From: Atherinomorus stipes | Taxonomy: Eukaryota; Chordata; Actinopteri; Atheriniformes; Atherinidae | Direction: 5' to 3' | Length of the DNA stretch: 64,000 nt | Assembly: GCA_023101725.1 (NCBI GenBank) | Contig: JALJCO010003961.1 | Coordinates: 248,001 to 312,000 of the forward strand | Part shown: positions 1-11,094 of the stretch, piece after piece | How positions within the stretch are numbered: the stretch's first letter is position 1 | Layout: each line of letters starts with the position of its first letter | Notes under the pieces: model-generated | Told to the model about the DNA's origin: nothing | Databases searched by the model: none | Seen by the model: only the letters and a program-made list of their open reading frames with translations | Made by a program: the position numbers and the translations under genes

Positions 1-924
1 TAGTAAAAGCATACGTTTGATAATCATTATTTATTTTTTTTTTTTACCAGATCTGTGGTGCAAGTTTAAGTGGTCTGTTAAAAATATCCCCATGAGGAAT
101 CAATCAGAGCTTAAACTGTCACATTTATCTGAGCTTCATCTCCGATGTGTTGGACACTGATAAGGTTTGGACCTTGCTTGGACTTACAAACAATCATACG
201 GCAGCTCTACAAGCATTCCAAGGAAGCTCAGACTGTCCAGTGATTTATTGCCAGGATGTGGCTGTATAGGGAGAGTGTGTGGACTCCAGGTTGAAGTAGT
301 CGGTGGCACAGCAGGTCAGCGAGATAGCTGTGCTACATAGCAGACTGGGACTCATTCAGGAAAGCTCCCAAGAGGGCTGTTGAGTGGGAGGAGGTGGTAA
401 ATTCCCATTCTGAGTACTTTGTTTTTGCTGATATTGTGTAACATCTTGTGAGAAAATTTGAGCCAACTTCACAAACTTGAGTTTATATTTGATTCATTTG
501 AAAAAGGAAATTGTCTACGTTTTATCATACAGGGTACTCTTCAAATCCTCCAATGTTGATGTGGCATTAGGGAAAGTGAAAACCCTTTTCAGGATTAAAA
601 ACTATTAATGGTTGTCACAAATGACTCGGGTTTTAAACTCATCTGTTAGACAATGAAGTAAACCCCATTTCTGGGAAATCTCAAAAGCTCAGTTCGGTTA
701 CATTTAAACCTTTATTTAACAGCACAAATACTGGATAAAGGAAATGATAATCAATCAAGGCCTTCACTAACCAACTTCTTTGTATTTAGAAAATGTACTG
801 TTCGTTAAACAAATCTTATCACAGTAATAGGCTCGGAAAAAATTGCAAGAGTATGGTATGGGGTAGTTAGCCCAATTTTACCGAATATTGCAAAAATTGT
901 TGAAAAAAAACATCTTCTATAACG
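1..924. other. Non-coding stretch, nothing recognised
   Basis: AT-rich sequence without a credible reading frame or a repeat family that I can name. The last part, just before about 925, runs into the 5'-truncated end of the neighbouring LINE, whose exact left border I cannot fix. Confidence 0.5.
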
Positions 925-2283
925 CCTTTAAGGCAACAGATAATTCTATGATAGTGGGTGTTGTGTACCTGGATATTAGTGCTGTTGACATTCTTGACCA
1001 TACTTTGTTAGCTGAGAAACTTAAATGTTAGGGTTTTAATTCTTCTGCATTGAAGTGGATCAGAAGCTACAGTATTTGTCTTTCAGATCACAAAAGGTTT
1101 ATCTGAATGGCAGCCTGTCCAGTAGCAAAAGTTTGGAGTGTGGAGTTCCACAGGGCAGCTGCTTAGGACCTCTACTTTTCTCAATTTTTACTAATGATTT
1201 AGCCTGGGCTACAAAAATCGCCAGAACTGTCCTGTATGCAGATGATACCACTTTGTATTATGCTGCACCTTCATGCACTGTAATAAATCAGGTGCTGAGC
1301 AGAGAACCTAATGTTGTCTATGACTGGGTGGTATGTAAGAACTGGCCCTCAGTATCTCCAAGACCAAGTACATGGTGATTGGTTCAAGGTATAGTTTATC
1401 CCAAAGCCCAAAGCTTGATTTAAATTTTTGTGACTTGACGGTTAAACAAGTTCACAGTGCCAAACTCCTTGGTGTGATGTTAGACTGTTCTCTGTCTTGT
1501 TCTCACCACATTAATTATATTGTTTGGAAAATGGAAAGCGCAATTAGTACTGCCAGGAAGTGTTACTCTTTTGTGGCCCGTCCCCTTTCATGCCAAATAG
1601 TTAAGAGTCTAATCTTATGCCATCTTGATTAGTGCTCTACAGTGTGGTCATCTGCTGCCAGGTGTGAACTTGGGAAGCTCCAGGTAGTCCAGAACAGGAC
1701 AGCATGGTTGGTACTTGGCTGCCCTGTTAAATCTAATGTCAACCAGATGCACGCCTGCATTTCCTGGCTTACAGTTGAGAATAAGCTGCTTTTTAATACA
1801 CTTATGCTCTTTAAGTCAGTCATGAACAGTAATGTTCCAGCTTTTATACATTTACAAATTGTTTTTAGTAATTCTGTTTATGATCATAACACTAAAGGTT
1901 CTAGTAAAGGGCAGCTTGTTTTACCAGGCCCAAGAACCAATGCTCTACAGTAAAGAATTTTTTTATATACAGTAGAGATCATTGATTCTGGAATAACCTG
2001 TCTCAAAACCTCTGCTGCATTCACAGCAAATTATCTTTTAAAAAAGAATCTGAGACTTCATCTGATGCCTTTAAGTGTTATTTTTTTATTGGCTGTTTTA
2101 TTTGATTCAGTTTTATTTCATTTTTTGTGCATTCTCTGACTGTGTGTTAAGAAAAGGCACTTTTTGGAAATTTTGTATTTGTGGCTGTTCTTTTTACTGT
2201 ATGTTTTTGATTTGGACCCCAGGAAGACTAACTGCTTGCCATGCCAACAGCTGATGGGGATCCTTAATAAAATTACAAATTAC
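925..2283 (+). mobile_element. 5'-truncated Rex1/CR1-clade non-LTR retrotransposon (LINE)
   Basis: The segment carries the second half of a reverse transcriptase followed by a short 3' untranslated tail containing 'ggggatccttaataaa'. Order and motifs (palm motifs, thumb, then the C-terminal block with 'WSSAARCELGKLQVVQNR') fit non-LTR elements of the CR1/L2/Rex1 group; the tail resembles what I remember of teleost Rex1/Babar. The endonuclease and the start of the reverse transcriptase are missing, the usual result of incomplete target-primed reverse transcription. No clear target-site duplication was seen. Clade name is from memory; the LINE call itself is firm. Confidence 0.85.
954..2066 (+). 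pseudogene. Broken LINE reverse transcriptase
   Basis: Reverse transcriptase remnant that would have copied the element RNA at the target nick. Motif A is degenerate ('LDISAVDILDH', 969-1001). The 'GVPQGS' motif lies at 1142-1159 and the catalytic 'YADD' at 1235-1246, both intact. The frame is interrupted by a TAG at 1029, a frameshift near 1070, another near 1340, an in-frame TAG at 1630 where a tyrosine codon is expected, a TAA at 1951, a shift just after it, and a TGA at 1983. Downstream of 1985 the 'WNNLSQNL' C-terminal motif is still legible. With at least three frameshifts and four stops it cannot make a functional enzyme. Confidence 0.88.
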
Positions 2284-2860
2284 TGGCAATAAAGACTCAA
2301 ATAAAACAATTGAAGTGTTCTCTGGCCATTTGGGCAGTATTAGCCAGGATCTACAGTACATGCTCACATTTCAGTGGTCAACAACACTGCCTTTCATTTA
2401 CTTTAACTGAATTAAAAATATTCATGAGTTCATTCATGCATAACTTGTACAGCTAGTTTGAACCCTGAGTCCATTGCTTTGCTTTGTTAGCAACACTAAC
2501 AAAAGTTATAGAGAATGTTTCAAGTAGCAGTGGAGTCTTGGGCCAGCATGATCACTTGACTAAATGTACATCAAACCTCATGACTGATTGTTCCTACTTT
2601 TCCAAACATCAGACCTGCCCATTGTTGAACATAAGGCATTGCAGTCATGAAAGTCCCATCTTAAAAGGAGTCATCACCCGGAAATCCCACTTTTTCACAT
2701 TAAAACGTGTATTGGAACAGGACCTCAGTTATAACGTGCCAGAAAGTCCGGAGAGTGAAAGTGACTTCATCTTTGAGTGCGGGCTCTCTCTTCTCACCAG
2801 AATCGGCCACAAGCACGCGCTCTCCAAAGTACGCGGTTTCGATTTCTTTCTCCGAATGAC
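2284..2860. other. Non-coding stretch with one unexplained 126-codon frame
   Basis: A 126-codon ATG frame (2484-2864, +) is the only notable item. Its translation is Ser-rich with no motif, signal or domain that I recognise, and an open antisense frame overlaps it. Nothing around it looks like a splice-site pair or promoter, so I do not call it a gene. Confidence 0.4.
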
Positions 2861-2938
2861 GTGAACTAGAAAGGCTGCTAGCTGCTAAGCTAGCCTCTTT
2901 AGCGCCACCTAAAAGCAGCTGATTATCTGCCACGGAGT
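2861..2938 (+). repeat. 78-bp direct repeat, copy 1
   Basis: Begins 'gtgaactagaaaggctgc' and ends 'ctgccacgga'. A second copy starts at 2970 with a handful of substitutions. The unit contains 'gctgctaagctagcctc', a short self-complementary-rich string common in fish transposon ends. Function unknown. Confidence 0.85.
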
Positions 2939-2969
2939 AGTTATGACTATTATGACCAGCTGTTATGAT

Positions 2970-3048
2970 GTGAACTAGAGAGGCTGCGAGTTGCTAAGCT
3001 AGCCTCTTTAGCACCACCTGAAGGCAGCTGATTACCTGCCACGGATTA
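2970..3048 (+). repeat. 78-bp direct repeat, copy 2
   Basis: Near-identical to 2861-2938, separated by 31 bp of unrelated sequence. The pair may be a sub-repeat of a larger unclassified mobile element that continues to about 3.55 kb, or a local tandem duplication. Confidence 0.85.
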
Positions 3049-3972
3049 GACCAGATTTGTCAGAAAGGACGCTGACGACAAGGAGGAGGAGGAGGGGGGA
3101 GATTGCTGTGCTGAGTTGCCCCAGCAGAAATTCAGCAGTTTTCGGTGCTTTAACAGGAGGGACAGCACTACCAGGGACCAGTGGATTATATTTATCAGTG
3201 AGGATGTGCAGTCGATAAGTGTTTCTGCTTGTGTAACTTATCTTTTGTGTAAGAGACCAGTAAACGGTGGTTGACGAGCGGGCAAGCTGCTAATGTAGCT
3301 ACAGAAGCTAACAGTGTTGGGTTAACTTCACGTCAGACCTCCGCTCCTTATATTCATCAGAGTCCAGCCCTTTTACTCCGCAGATCCTCTCCATCAACCG
3401 TGCCGTTAATGTTTTTATCACGTTTTTCTCTGTTGGGACATCATTTTACTTCACTTGGTCTGTCCTGATAAAACTTTGTTTTGACTTTGACGTTTGCCTC
3501 GTGAACACGCTTACAGACAGGTCTAATTCTTGTGCCTATTCTCGCAACAAACAAAAGTTGGGGATAAAAAAAGAGGTTAAAATAAGCTCATTAAATTTTT
3601 GTCCCACCCAACGATTAAAAATTCATTTGAAGATAATTTAAGAACGATTGTGTATGTAAAACACTATGTTTTGACACCTTTAAATCACTTTCATTCTGAC
3701 GCGAGAGAACAAGAGACAAATGCCTCATTAGGTGACTGGAGGGAGCTGGCAGACCATTTTCTAGCTGGATTTAAAATAAATGTGAGATGAAAATGAAATA
3801 CTGAATGTTTATTTTCAGATTCATTACCCACTTGCTGTTTAGACTTAGGCAATGCAACTGCTCCATCATTCTTGGTTAGGTTTATGCATTCTGTTTTGGT
3901 TTAGGAAAACCCTTCTTCACTTTACAAAGTTAAAAATTACATTACCAAAATATGTAAGTCTGTCATGTTAAA

Positions 3973-4012
<40 letters not shown>

Positions 4013-5487
4013 TAGGTATATACAAAAGGATTCTTTCAAGATCAATTTGTTGTCCCAATTGGTCTTGACAAAATGGCAGCATTTGGTGCTGTTATAACTA
4101 GAAATTAGAGAACATAATTTCTATCTGGGCTCCTTTTGACTTTTTCCAAAGAAAGTTTAAACTGAACAACATTTGAACTTTAACTTCCTTCTGTTGTGGT
4201 TGCGGGATGAAATGCTTGAGAAAGTCAAAAGTTTGAAATGTCTGTCAGCCATTTCGATCCACTTTCTACTCTAGAAATCACTCGGGGAGGGTTCTGCAAA
4301 GTGAAATAAAACAAACTCACCTTCCACATTCATCTGCATGCTCCATCTGGGCTGATGTAAACAGGTCGTCAGCTGCAGAACAAGATGCAAAGCGCCTTTC
4401 AAGTGCAAGGAAACAGTGCGGTTTCACAATTCCTAGATTAGGACTGAAATTTGCAGTTCCCCCCACACCACTTAAAGTGGCTGTGGTGCGCACACAAACC
4501 CACTGAGACCATAGAAACATACACAGTGGTTTAGTGCTGGGATCTGGCCAAGATAAATGACTGCTTCAGGTGAAAACAAACCATGGCCCCAGCAGATTCT
4601 TTTTTTTTTTTTTTTTCTTCCCCATTTGCAAGTTTTGGGGCAACTTCGCTTTGTGTGTCAATTGTTCTTACACATATGCTTCACCTCAGCTTTTCAACCC
4701 TCTAATGCTCTGGCTTGTGAATTGCTCAGAATGAGGAATAACAGTTTTTGTGTTGGGAACTAAAAGTGCAACCAACATTTTAAGAGAACAGATTTTTGTC
4801 TTAACCTGTCAAAGTTTGTAAAATAGAAAAAAAAAGGAAAAGAGATTGAATGATGGATGTGAAGCAGAAATTGAGAGTGAAAATTATATATTGTAGCTTA
4901 AAACATGCATCCTATGGGCTCACCTACCACAACAGTCAAACATGCAAACACAATGTTTGTGTAAATATATTTATAGTTCTACATTTTACAAATATAAATG
5001 ACGTCGTCTAACTATCTAGTTACACTCATAGGCTACTACTATCAGCTCTTTACTTAAAAACTTATTTTGCGTTTAGTTAACAAAGAGTACAACCATGACT
5101 TACAGATGCAAATGTCCCTCTCCTCTAGCATCTTTTAATGGTTACCTGAGGGCCACCTGAAAGTTTTAAGCCAACACCAGAGTCCCATCTGGGGGTCGGA
5201 GGAAAGCTCAGAGGTCCCTGAATGGCTTCAATTAAGAGACAATTGCTTTAGTCACATAATTATGTGCTAAGGGTGACTAAATGCAAAAGGCCCTGAAGGA
5301 GCATTGCGAAAGATCTCTGGCATCCTCTTCAATGTAGTCCACCCACCCCCTGCTGCTTATCACTGGGACCACCAACTGGGAGCAACATTACTGAAATGAA
5401 CAGCACCACAGAACTGCAAGTGACTTCAAGTGACAATTATAAGAAATCAGAAAAACCTTATAAGCTCATAATGAACTCCCCCAATGC
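3049..5487. other. Non-coding stretch
   Basis: 3050-3550 is more GC-rich than its surroundings and includes a G-rich purine run near 3081-3102; it may belong to the same unclassified element as the 78-bp repeats. The rest is AT-rich with an A/TA simple repeat (3970-4014) and a T run (4600-4616). No gene recognised. Confidence 0.45.
3970..4014. repeat. Poly(A) followed by (TA)n
   Basis: About 21 A residues followed directly by about 12 TA units. It could be the decayed tail of a retroposed sequence or a plain microsatellite. Confidence 0.95.
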
Positions 5488-5696
5488 TCCATCCATCCAT
5501 TTTTAGGGTACACCCTGGAAAGGTTCAAAAGACAAACAACTTCGCACTCTCAAACTGTCTCCAAAGGTCAATTTGTGATCACCAGGTAGCCCACAGGAAG
5601 AAAATATGAGCACTTCATGCAGAAAAGCTCAGCCAAGATTCACACCAGAAACCTCTCTGTGAGACAACAGTATTAGCCTCCCAAACACCGTGCACC
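5488..5696 (+). repeat. Degraded copy of an abundant teleost interspersed repeat
   Basis: The string of landmarks 'atccatccat', 'gggtacaccctgga', 'cgcactctcaaact', 'aaggtcaatttgtgatcacc' and 'gagacaacagt..tagcc' follows the order of a repeat that I know to be very common in fish genomes, with several internal deletions. Family name (RTE-LINE tail or SINE) uncertain. Confidence 0.7.
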
Positions 5697-6103
5697 AACT
5701 TACAAAACTCTGTTTTGCAAATTAATTTGTAAAACTTAACATGCAGTTTACTTTGAAATTAAACTAAAAAATGACCTTTTGAATTATACTCTTTAATTGT
5801 TTGGAAACTGAGTTATACTTTTATGGGCGCTGATGCACCCAGATTCCATCATAAAATGGTTTTCCAATTGTTTTCCAAGGTACTCCTGAGCCCATATGGC
5901 TATACAGTATTAATCATGCTGGCATAAAAATCTTTGAGCATTAGATATTGTTTAACAATGTGAATTTTGTAAAGGAGGAAATGTGAATTAACTGCTCAAA
6001 GAAATGATAATGATGGTTTTTCATGCAGTACTGCACAAAGGTAGTTAAACAGAAACATCACCATCATCCAAGAGTGTTTTTGTTATTGGACTTTGAACTT
6101 TCC

Positions 6104-6279
6104 CAAGGCTCCCTGAATCTTTGCACAACATTATGCACTGTAGGCTAGTCACTGAAAGACAAAAGTTCTTTGTAAATGTTGAACTGAGGTTTTTTGTCTT
6201 TTTATTCTGATGTAGTCTAGAGCAAAGTGACAAGTTATGACTCATTCTCGGTTGAAAAGACTAAGCCCCTGGTCGATGC
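6104..6279 (-). pseudogene. Tc1-like transposase helix-turn-helix remnant (part 1)
   Basis: Read on the minus strand, 'TVHNVVQRFRE' near 6106-6138 matches the end of the N-terminal helix-turn-helix of Tc1-type transposases, preceded by a frame with stops. The remnant is cut at 6279 by the hAT element and seems to resume at 7948. Short and heavily decayed, so moderate confidence. Confidence 0.45.
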
Positions 6280-7939
6280 TAGTGTTGTCACAATACCAGA
6301 AATTTAGTTGTCAGTTCCAGTGAATTTCCCCAGTACTTGATACCAAATTTCATACTATGGCAAAATTAAACTATAAATAAGTGAAAAATCCCCATGTTTC
6401 TTCAACATATCAACCTTTATTCAAATATTCACGTCTTTACCATGTGTAGAAACCTGAACAAATAAATAAATAAAATAAACCTGCAGTGGTGTTTTGCCTT
6501 CAAGTATTTGAGACAAACATTTTGCTTTTTTACTATGATGAACAAAATTTCAACAAACATGAAAAAGAAAATATAAATACAGTCATAAAATAGGTCTGTC
6601 ATGGCATGAAGCCTTCAAGTGTTTGAAAGAAACAAACAATATTATGTTCAATGCTTTTGATCAGATTTGCAATTACCTGCAGCCAGAGATTTAAACTTTT
6701 TTGATGCTTAAAGTTCTTTGCCTGTTCCAGGTTTTGTGAAAGAAACACCAACATATCAATGTTTCCTTTCATCCATCTTGGGCTGACGATGATGCCTGAT
6801 GCACCAAAGACTTTATCTGAAGCACAGCTTGATGCACAATGTGCAGGTACCTCCTGGCAAACTGTGAGAGCTGAGGACGTGCTCTTCCATTAGTTTTCCA
6901 CCTGGACAGTCGATCTATTTTTCCCTGCACTGATTTCTGTCATCCTCTTGTACACGTCAAACTCATCTTTTAGCTTGTCAGCTGAGGAGAGAAGCCCTGA
7001 AGGAGATGAAATGTCACCAACATGGGCTTTCCTTTTGGATACTTGAAAAAAAAGAGTTTTCAAAACTGTCTTAGACTTCTTTGAAGGCCTCTCTGCTTGG
7101 CCTGAAGCCCCTGCATGCCTTGGCATCTGGCTTTCTCCTCGATTCGAGGCAACATCCCTAACTTAGTGCAGAAGACATCCTTTGAAATCTTTTTCCATTG
7201 AAACAAAGCTAAGCTAAGTGGCAGTCTTCAAAAGTCAGCTGTCGCTCCTTTTCATCAGTCACAGTGTCTAAGATAGTCGCTAATAGCACATTCAATCTCA
7301 CCTTCCAGCACTAAGTCACCTTCCTCCTCATTGAGACAGTTGAATATTTTCCACATCAGTTCTAAGACAGTGAAAAACCTGTGTGCGTAAAGCATCAGTG
7401 AAAGGGCTCAGTGGTCCAAGATCCTTTTCAGGATGTCCAGGTTTGTAATAATCTGTGTCCTTTGGCATCAGATGCTATTTCGTCTGTCCTCTGCAAACAC
7501 TGCACACGCAGCCTACTGCTGCACTACAAACCTTCAATCGTGCCATATGTTGAATTCCAATGAGTGGACTCATCATGTACGACTTTTGCTCTGAGAGTGA
7601 GAGGTCATTCTGGTTTTTGCTTTCCTCCTTTCGAATTGAATCCCTTTTCTCATCATCAAATTGGGATTTGGGGATTTATTACGGCCACTTCTTTGTTTGC
7701 TGTAAGGCCAAAGTACTTCTATACGTGGCTCTGTGTCCCTTCTATTGTTCAATGAGATAAGGCGGAGCAGCTGCCCCCGCTGCACTCTGAGTAGCCATCT
7801 TTACTGAGCTGTTTCGCTTGCAACTGGCACATGAACACTACTCTTACGTCCAGTACCTCTGGCATCATGAATACCGATAGTACAACAGTAATGCTGGTGC
7901 CTACTTGAAACCATAGTACCAAGTATCATGACAATGCTA
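6280..7939 (-). mobile_element. hAT-superfamily DNA transposon, internally deleted, with 8-bp target duplication
   Basis: The ends are imperfect terminal inverted repeats: 'tagtgttgtcacaatacc' at 6280 against 'tagcattgtcatgatact' read inward from 7939. Flanking octamers are 'gtcgatgc' (6272-6279) and 'gtaaatgc' (7940-7947), 6 of 8 identical, which fits the 8-bp duplication typical of hAT. The interior, on the minus strand, has a BED-finger-like start near 7798 and a hAT C-terminal dimerisation domain near 6720-6880. At 1.66 kb it is shorter than a full hAT, so the middle of the transposase has been lost. Confidence 0.85.
6715..7798 (-). pseudogene. hAT transposase fossil (BED-finger start, C-terminal dimerisation domain)
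   Basis: Minus-strand ATG at 7798 opens a frame 'MATQSAAGAAAPPYLIEQ'; in a neighbouring frame 'KYFGL' resembles the start of a BED zinc finger. The C-terminal end is the strongest evidence: 'PQLSQFARRYLHIV' (about 6835-6879), then, after a frameshift, 'SDKVFGASGIIVSP' and 'NIDMLVFLSQNL' (about 6722-6825). This is the hATC domain through which hAT transposases dimerise. The DDE core is not recognisable. Many stops and shifts make it inactive. The terminal repeats that such an enzyme would bind flank it at 6280 and 7939. Confidence 0.82.
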
Positions 7940-7947
7940 GTAAATGC

Positions 7948-8030
7948 ATCTTTTATACCCAATCATGACACCCTATCCTGTTATTAACTAATTTGCTGTG
8001 TAAATATTCCAAAATAATCTTATTTGTTCA
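7948..8030 (-). pseudogene. Older repeat flanking the hAT insertion (part 2)
   Basis: Sequence from 'atcttttatacccaatcatg' onward appears continuous with 6104-6279 once the hAT element and one 8-bp copy are removed. The joined text resembles a dispersed fish/amphibian DNA-transposon sequence that I remember, but I cannot verify it. Confidence 0.35.
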
Positions 8031-8956
8031 TTCTATATTCTATTAGTATTCACAAGTTTGTATAAACGAACGAATTACAGGCAAGGAAACCCCCGGGTAG
8101 GGGTTCACATGACTATTTTAGAGAAAACAAAATTTAAAACACTTTGTTTCTGATCTTGTTCTATTATAAAGCCATACCATATTTTCAAGATGTCATTGTG
8201 TTTTTAAAAAAGAGAAAACTTTAACTGCTTTCTATTGTTTTATGTCTTGTGTTTTCTGGGATGTTATTGTGCTTTGTGAAATGTAATGATTTCTTCTTCA
8301 TTGTTTCGTTTTGTAAACTGTTCCTGTGTTTTCAGTTTGGCTGCTCCATCCCATATTACACCTCAGGGAAGTCAAACTAAATTCTTCAGTTGAGTGGGTA
8401 AAGAAGAAATGACAGAAAAATGCAGTGAGGTCACTGAGGTATTCACTGTTATAGTTAGCTAATGGAAAAGCCCTGGATGAATGGTTTAATAATTTTAGAA
8501 GATGTTGGTATGTATACAGTTTGTGAAGAGATTAGCTGTTGAATTAATCATCGGATGTTTGTGAAATCCCTTTCACATGCCAGAGGGTTTCAGGACCGAA
8601 GAAACTCGTACAAGCATTCCATAGGTTTCTCTCCTCCTTCCGCTGCTTTCTGAGCGCAATGTAAATGTACACAAAATATAGACCCCATCCATGCCCTCAG
8701 AAGTCATCACCAAAATAATTGGCAGCCATCTTGCGTACACTATTTAGATTTGTAGCTCAGCAGAGCTGCACGCTTCCACTGGGCTCAGGCTTTGCTTTGG
8801 CAACAGGATTTCTCCTTGGAGAGGAATGAACGTGAAAATGTGTTACAGGTGGGATTCATTAAACTGAGACCTGGCACATTGGTACTCACTCTGCGCAATT
8901 ACCACGCTACAAAACCAGGGAGCAGAGAAGTGCTAACATGCAGAGTACGCCACATG

Positions 8957-8980
8957 CACACACACACACACACACACACA
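8957..8980. repeat. (CA)12 microsatellite
   Basis: Uninterrupted CA dinucleotide run. Confidence 0.97.
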
Positions 8981-11075
8981 GGCGTGCAAAAATGGAAATG
9001 GAAAATATATAAATGCAAACATATTGTGCATGTAAGAACATGCACTTTCTGCATCCACAGCTGAGACTTAATAGCCTGATTTCATAGCCCTCAGATGAGC
9101 TTTTCAAAACAGAATAACCTATTAATGGAGCTGTTTGTGCCTGTGTTATTTCACAGAGGATGAAGAAAGAAAAAGTTCAAATTTCACGAGCTCTTTTTAT
9201 CCCTACCCTGCTCCCACTTCCCTCACTTCTCAGATAAAGCTTTAAGCTGTCAATACTCAATATTCTTGCCATAAATAACACTTCTTTACCATGCACTCCT
9301 ACCTGTAACATGACTAGACGTTTTCTAGTTTCTTCTCATCATCCATGCTGTGTTGTTCAATTCAGTGAATAATAGATTTATTAAGCTGCTCATGTCACAG
9401 AACCTAATTAGAAAAAATGACCTTCTTATTTCATGCTGCAAAGAAACCATTTAACAACTAAAGGCATTTATGGTGCAGTGATAGTGAATTTCCAAAAGGG
9501 TGTTGGGTGGAAACTGAAGGTATTCAGCAGATCCTAATTATCACTGACTACTACAATGCATGGAATTCGTTTGCAGTGTTGAAAGCAATAAAATATTGGG
9601 TCTTACAGCTCTAATGGGAACTGGCTTGCATAGTTGTGTGCTTTTTGATTTGATTTGAGGCGTATTTGAAATTTGCTCTTGTAAACTCTTGGACTGGCAG
9701 CTGTTTCTTGTCTCTCCACACGTGTAACTAATGCACTCTCTGTAATGTGTGTACACTTGAGTGTCGTTAGAAAATTCAAGAAGCTTGGGTGAAACATTAC
9801 AGCAAGACTATTGCTGAAGAGGAAATGACACCGTTCCCTTACAAACAGGGCATGGAATCCATCAATAAGGTGTAACCAGGCTGGCAGCTTGTGTCAGATA
9901 TCACCGTTATCAGTTTGGTGCTTTGTGTCGTTTGACTCTTTCTTTTGTCAACTTATCTTATGTTCATCTTCAAGGGATGGTAGAAGCAAAGCTTAAAAAA
10001 AAGAAAGAAAAGAAGATAGAAAAAGCCAAGCTAGCTGCTACATAGAATTCAACAGCAATTTTCCTCCATTTAAAGGTTGAATATGGAACATTTTTATTAA
10101 AAGCTATATTTTAAGGAAAAAAAACTAAAAAATTAAAAAATAATACCTCCATGAGGCGTTTGGAGGGGTGCAGAATGAAAGTACAGCATCTCCTTAAAAA
10201 ATTACATTTAGCCTGAAGATAAATATAAAATAAATTGAAACAAGTTTGACAATGGCGTTATGTTTACATCTACACGCCATTCCGGGTTGCCAAATACGAT
10301 CTCTGTGTGGCAATAGTTTGGCACAGTTAGGCTGGTACTGGAAAAATGGTGAGTCGGCAAGTAATCAGCTGCTTCAGAGCCCCGGAGGTATTTTTATCCA
10401 TCTCTGAAGGGAAATGACCTGAGAAGAGCAAAAACTGGAGTAAATTTGGGTGAAGCCTACACTACGCATAAATGGACCCACATAAACATTTTGCACGGCA
10501 TCAAATGCAGAAATGGCAATTTTTCTCCTGGATTGGTAAGCTAACTTGCTTGCTAACGTGGCTAACGTCAGTTATAAACTCCTCTGCATAAAGGCGAGGC
10601 GGGCCTGGCAACCAAACGGCTGGAGTTGTTTTTCTGCCTTTGCAACTTCAACCTAGACACACGTGATGTCACTGGTCTGTCCGTATTTCCAACTTTAAAA
10701 CATCACCAATCCCCAAAATTTCACAACAGTTTGAGGAGATGCTATGTTAAGTGAAATATAGACAGCAGTGTTTTGGATTCAGAAATTTTCTTTGTCACTT
10801 TATTACCAATTAAAGAATGTTTATGTTGTTAACTGCCTGGTGTCAGAATTGCTTGTTTGCTTACAGCTCGGCGTTTCTTTAGTCAAGATGAGAAGGATGA
10901 TGAGTGTTTTTACTTTTCCAGGTTTTTTACTTATTTTTACTGTCCTTTAAGTCAATATTCTGGGACTTTCTGAAGCTGAATAGTGACAAATTAAATACAG
11001 AGCAACTGTGCATGTCATGCAGCATGAAAGATGTTACTTGGTTTGGAAAATGAAAAAGTAAACAACTGCCTGATT

Positions 11076-11094
11076 AAAAAAAAAAAAAAAAAAA
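11076..11094. repeat. Poly(A) run
   Basis: About 19 consecutive A. No recognisable retroposed body lies upstream. Confidence 0.95.

Noticed and set aside
2484..2864. 126-codon open frame
   Set aside because: No domain, no similarity that I recognise, overlapped by an antisense frame; length expected by chance in 64 kb.
3230..3550. Possible LTR end with a primer-binding site
   Set aside because: No second LTR, no tRNA-complementary site, no gag/pol motifs in the neighbourhood.
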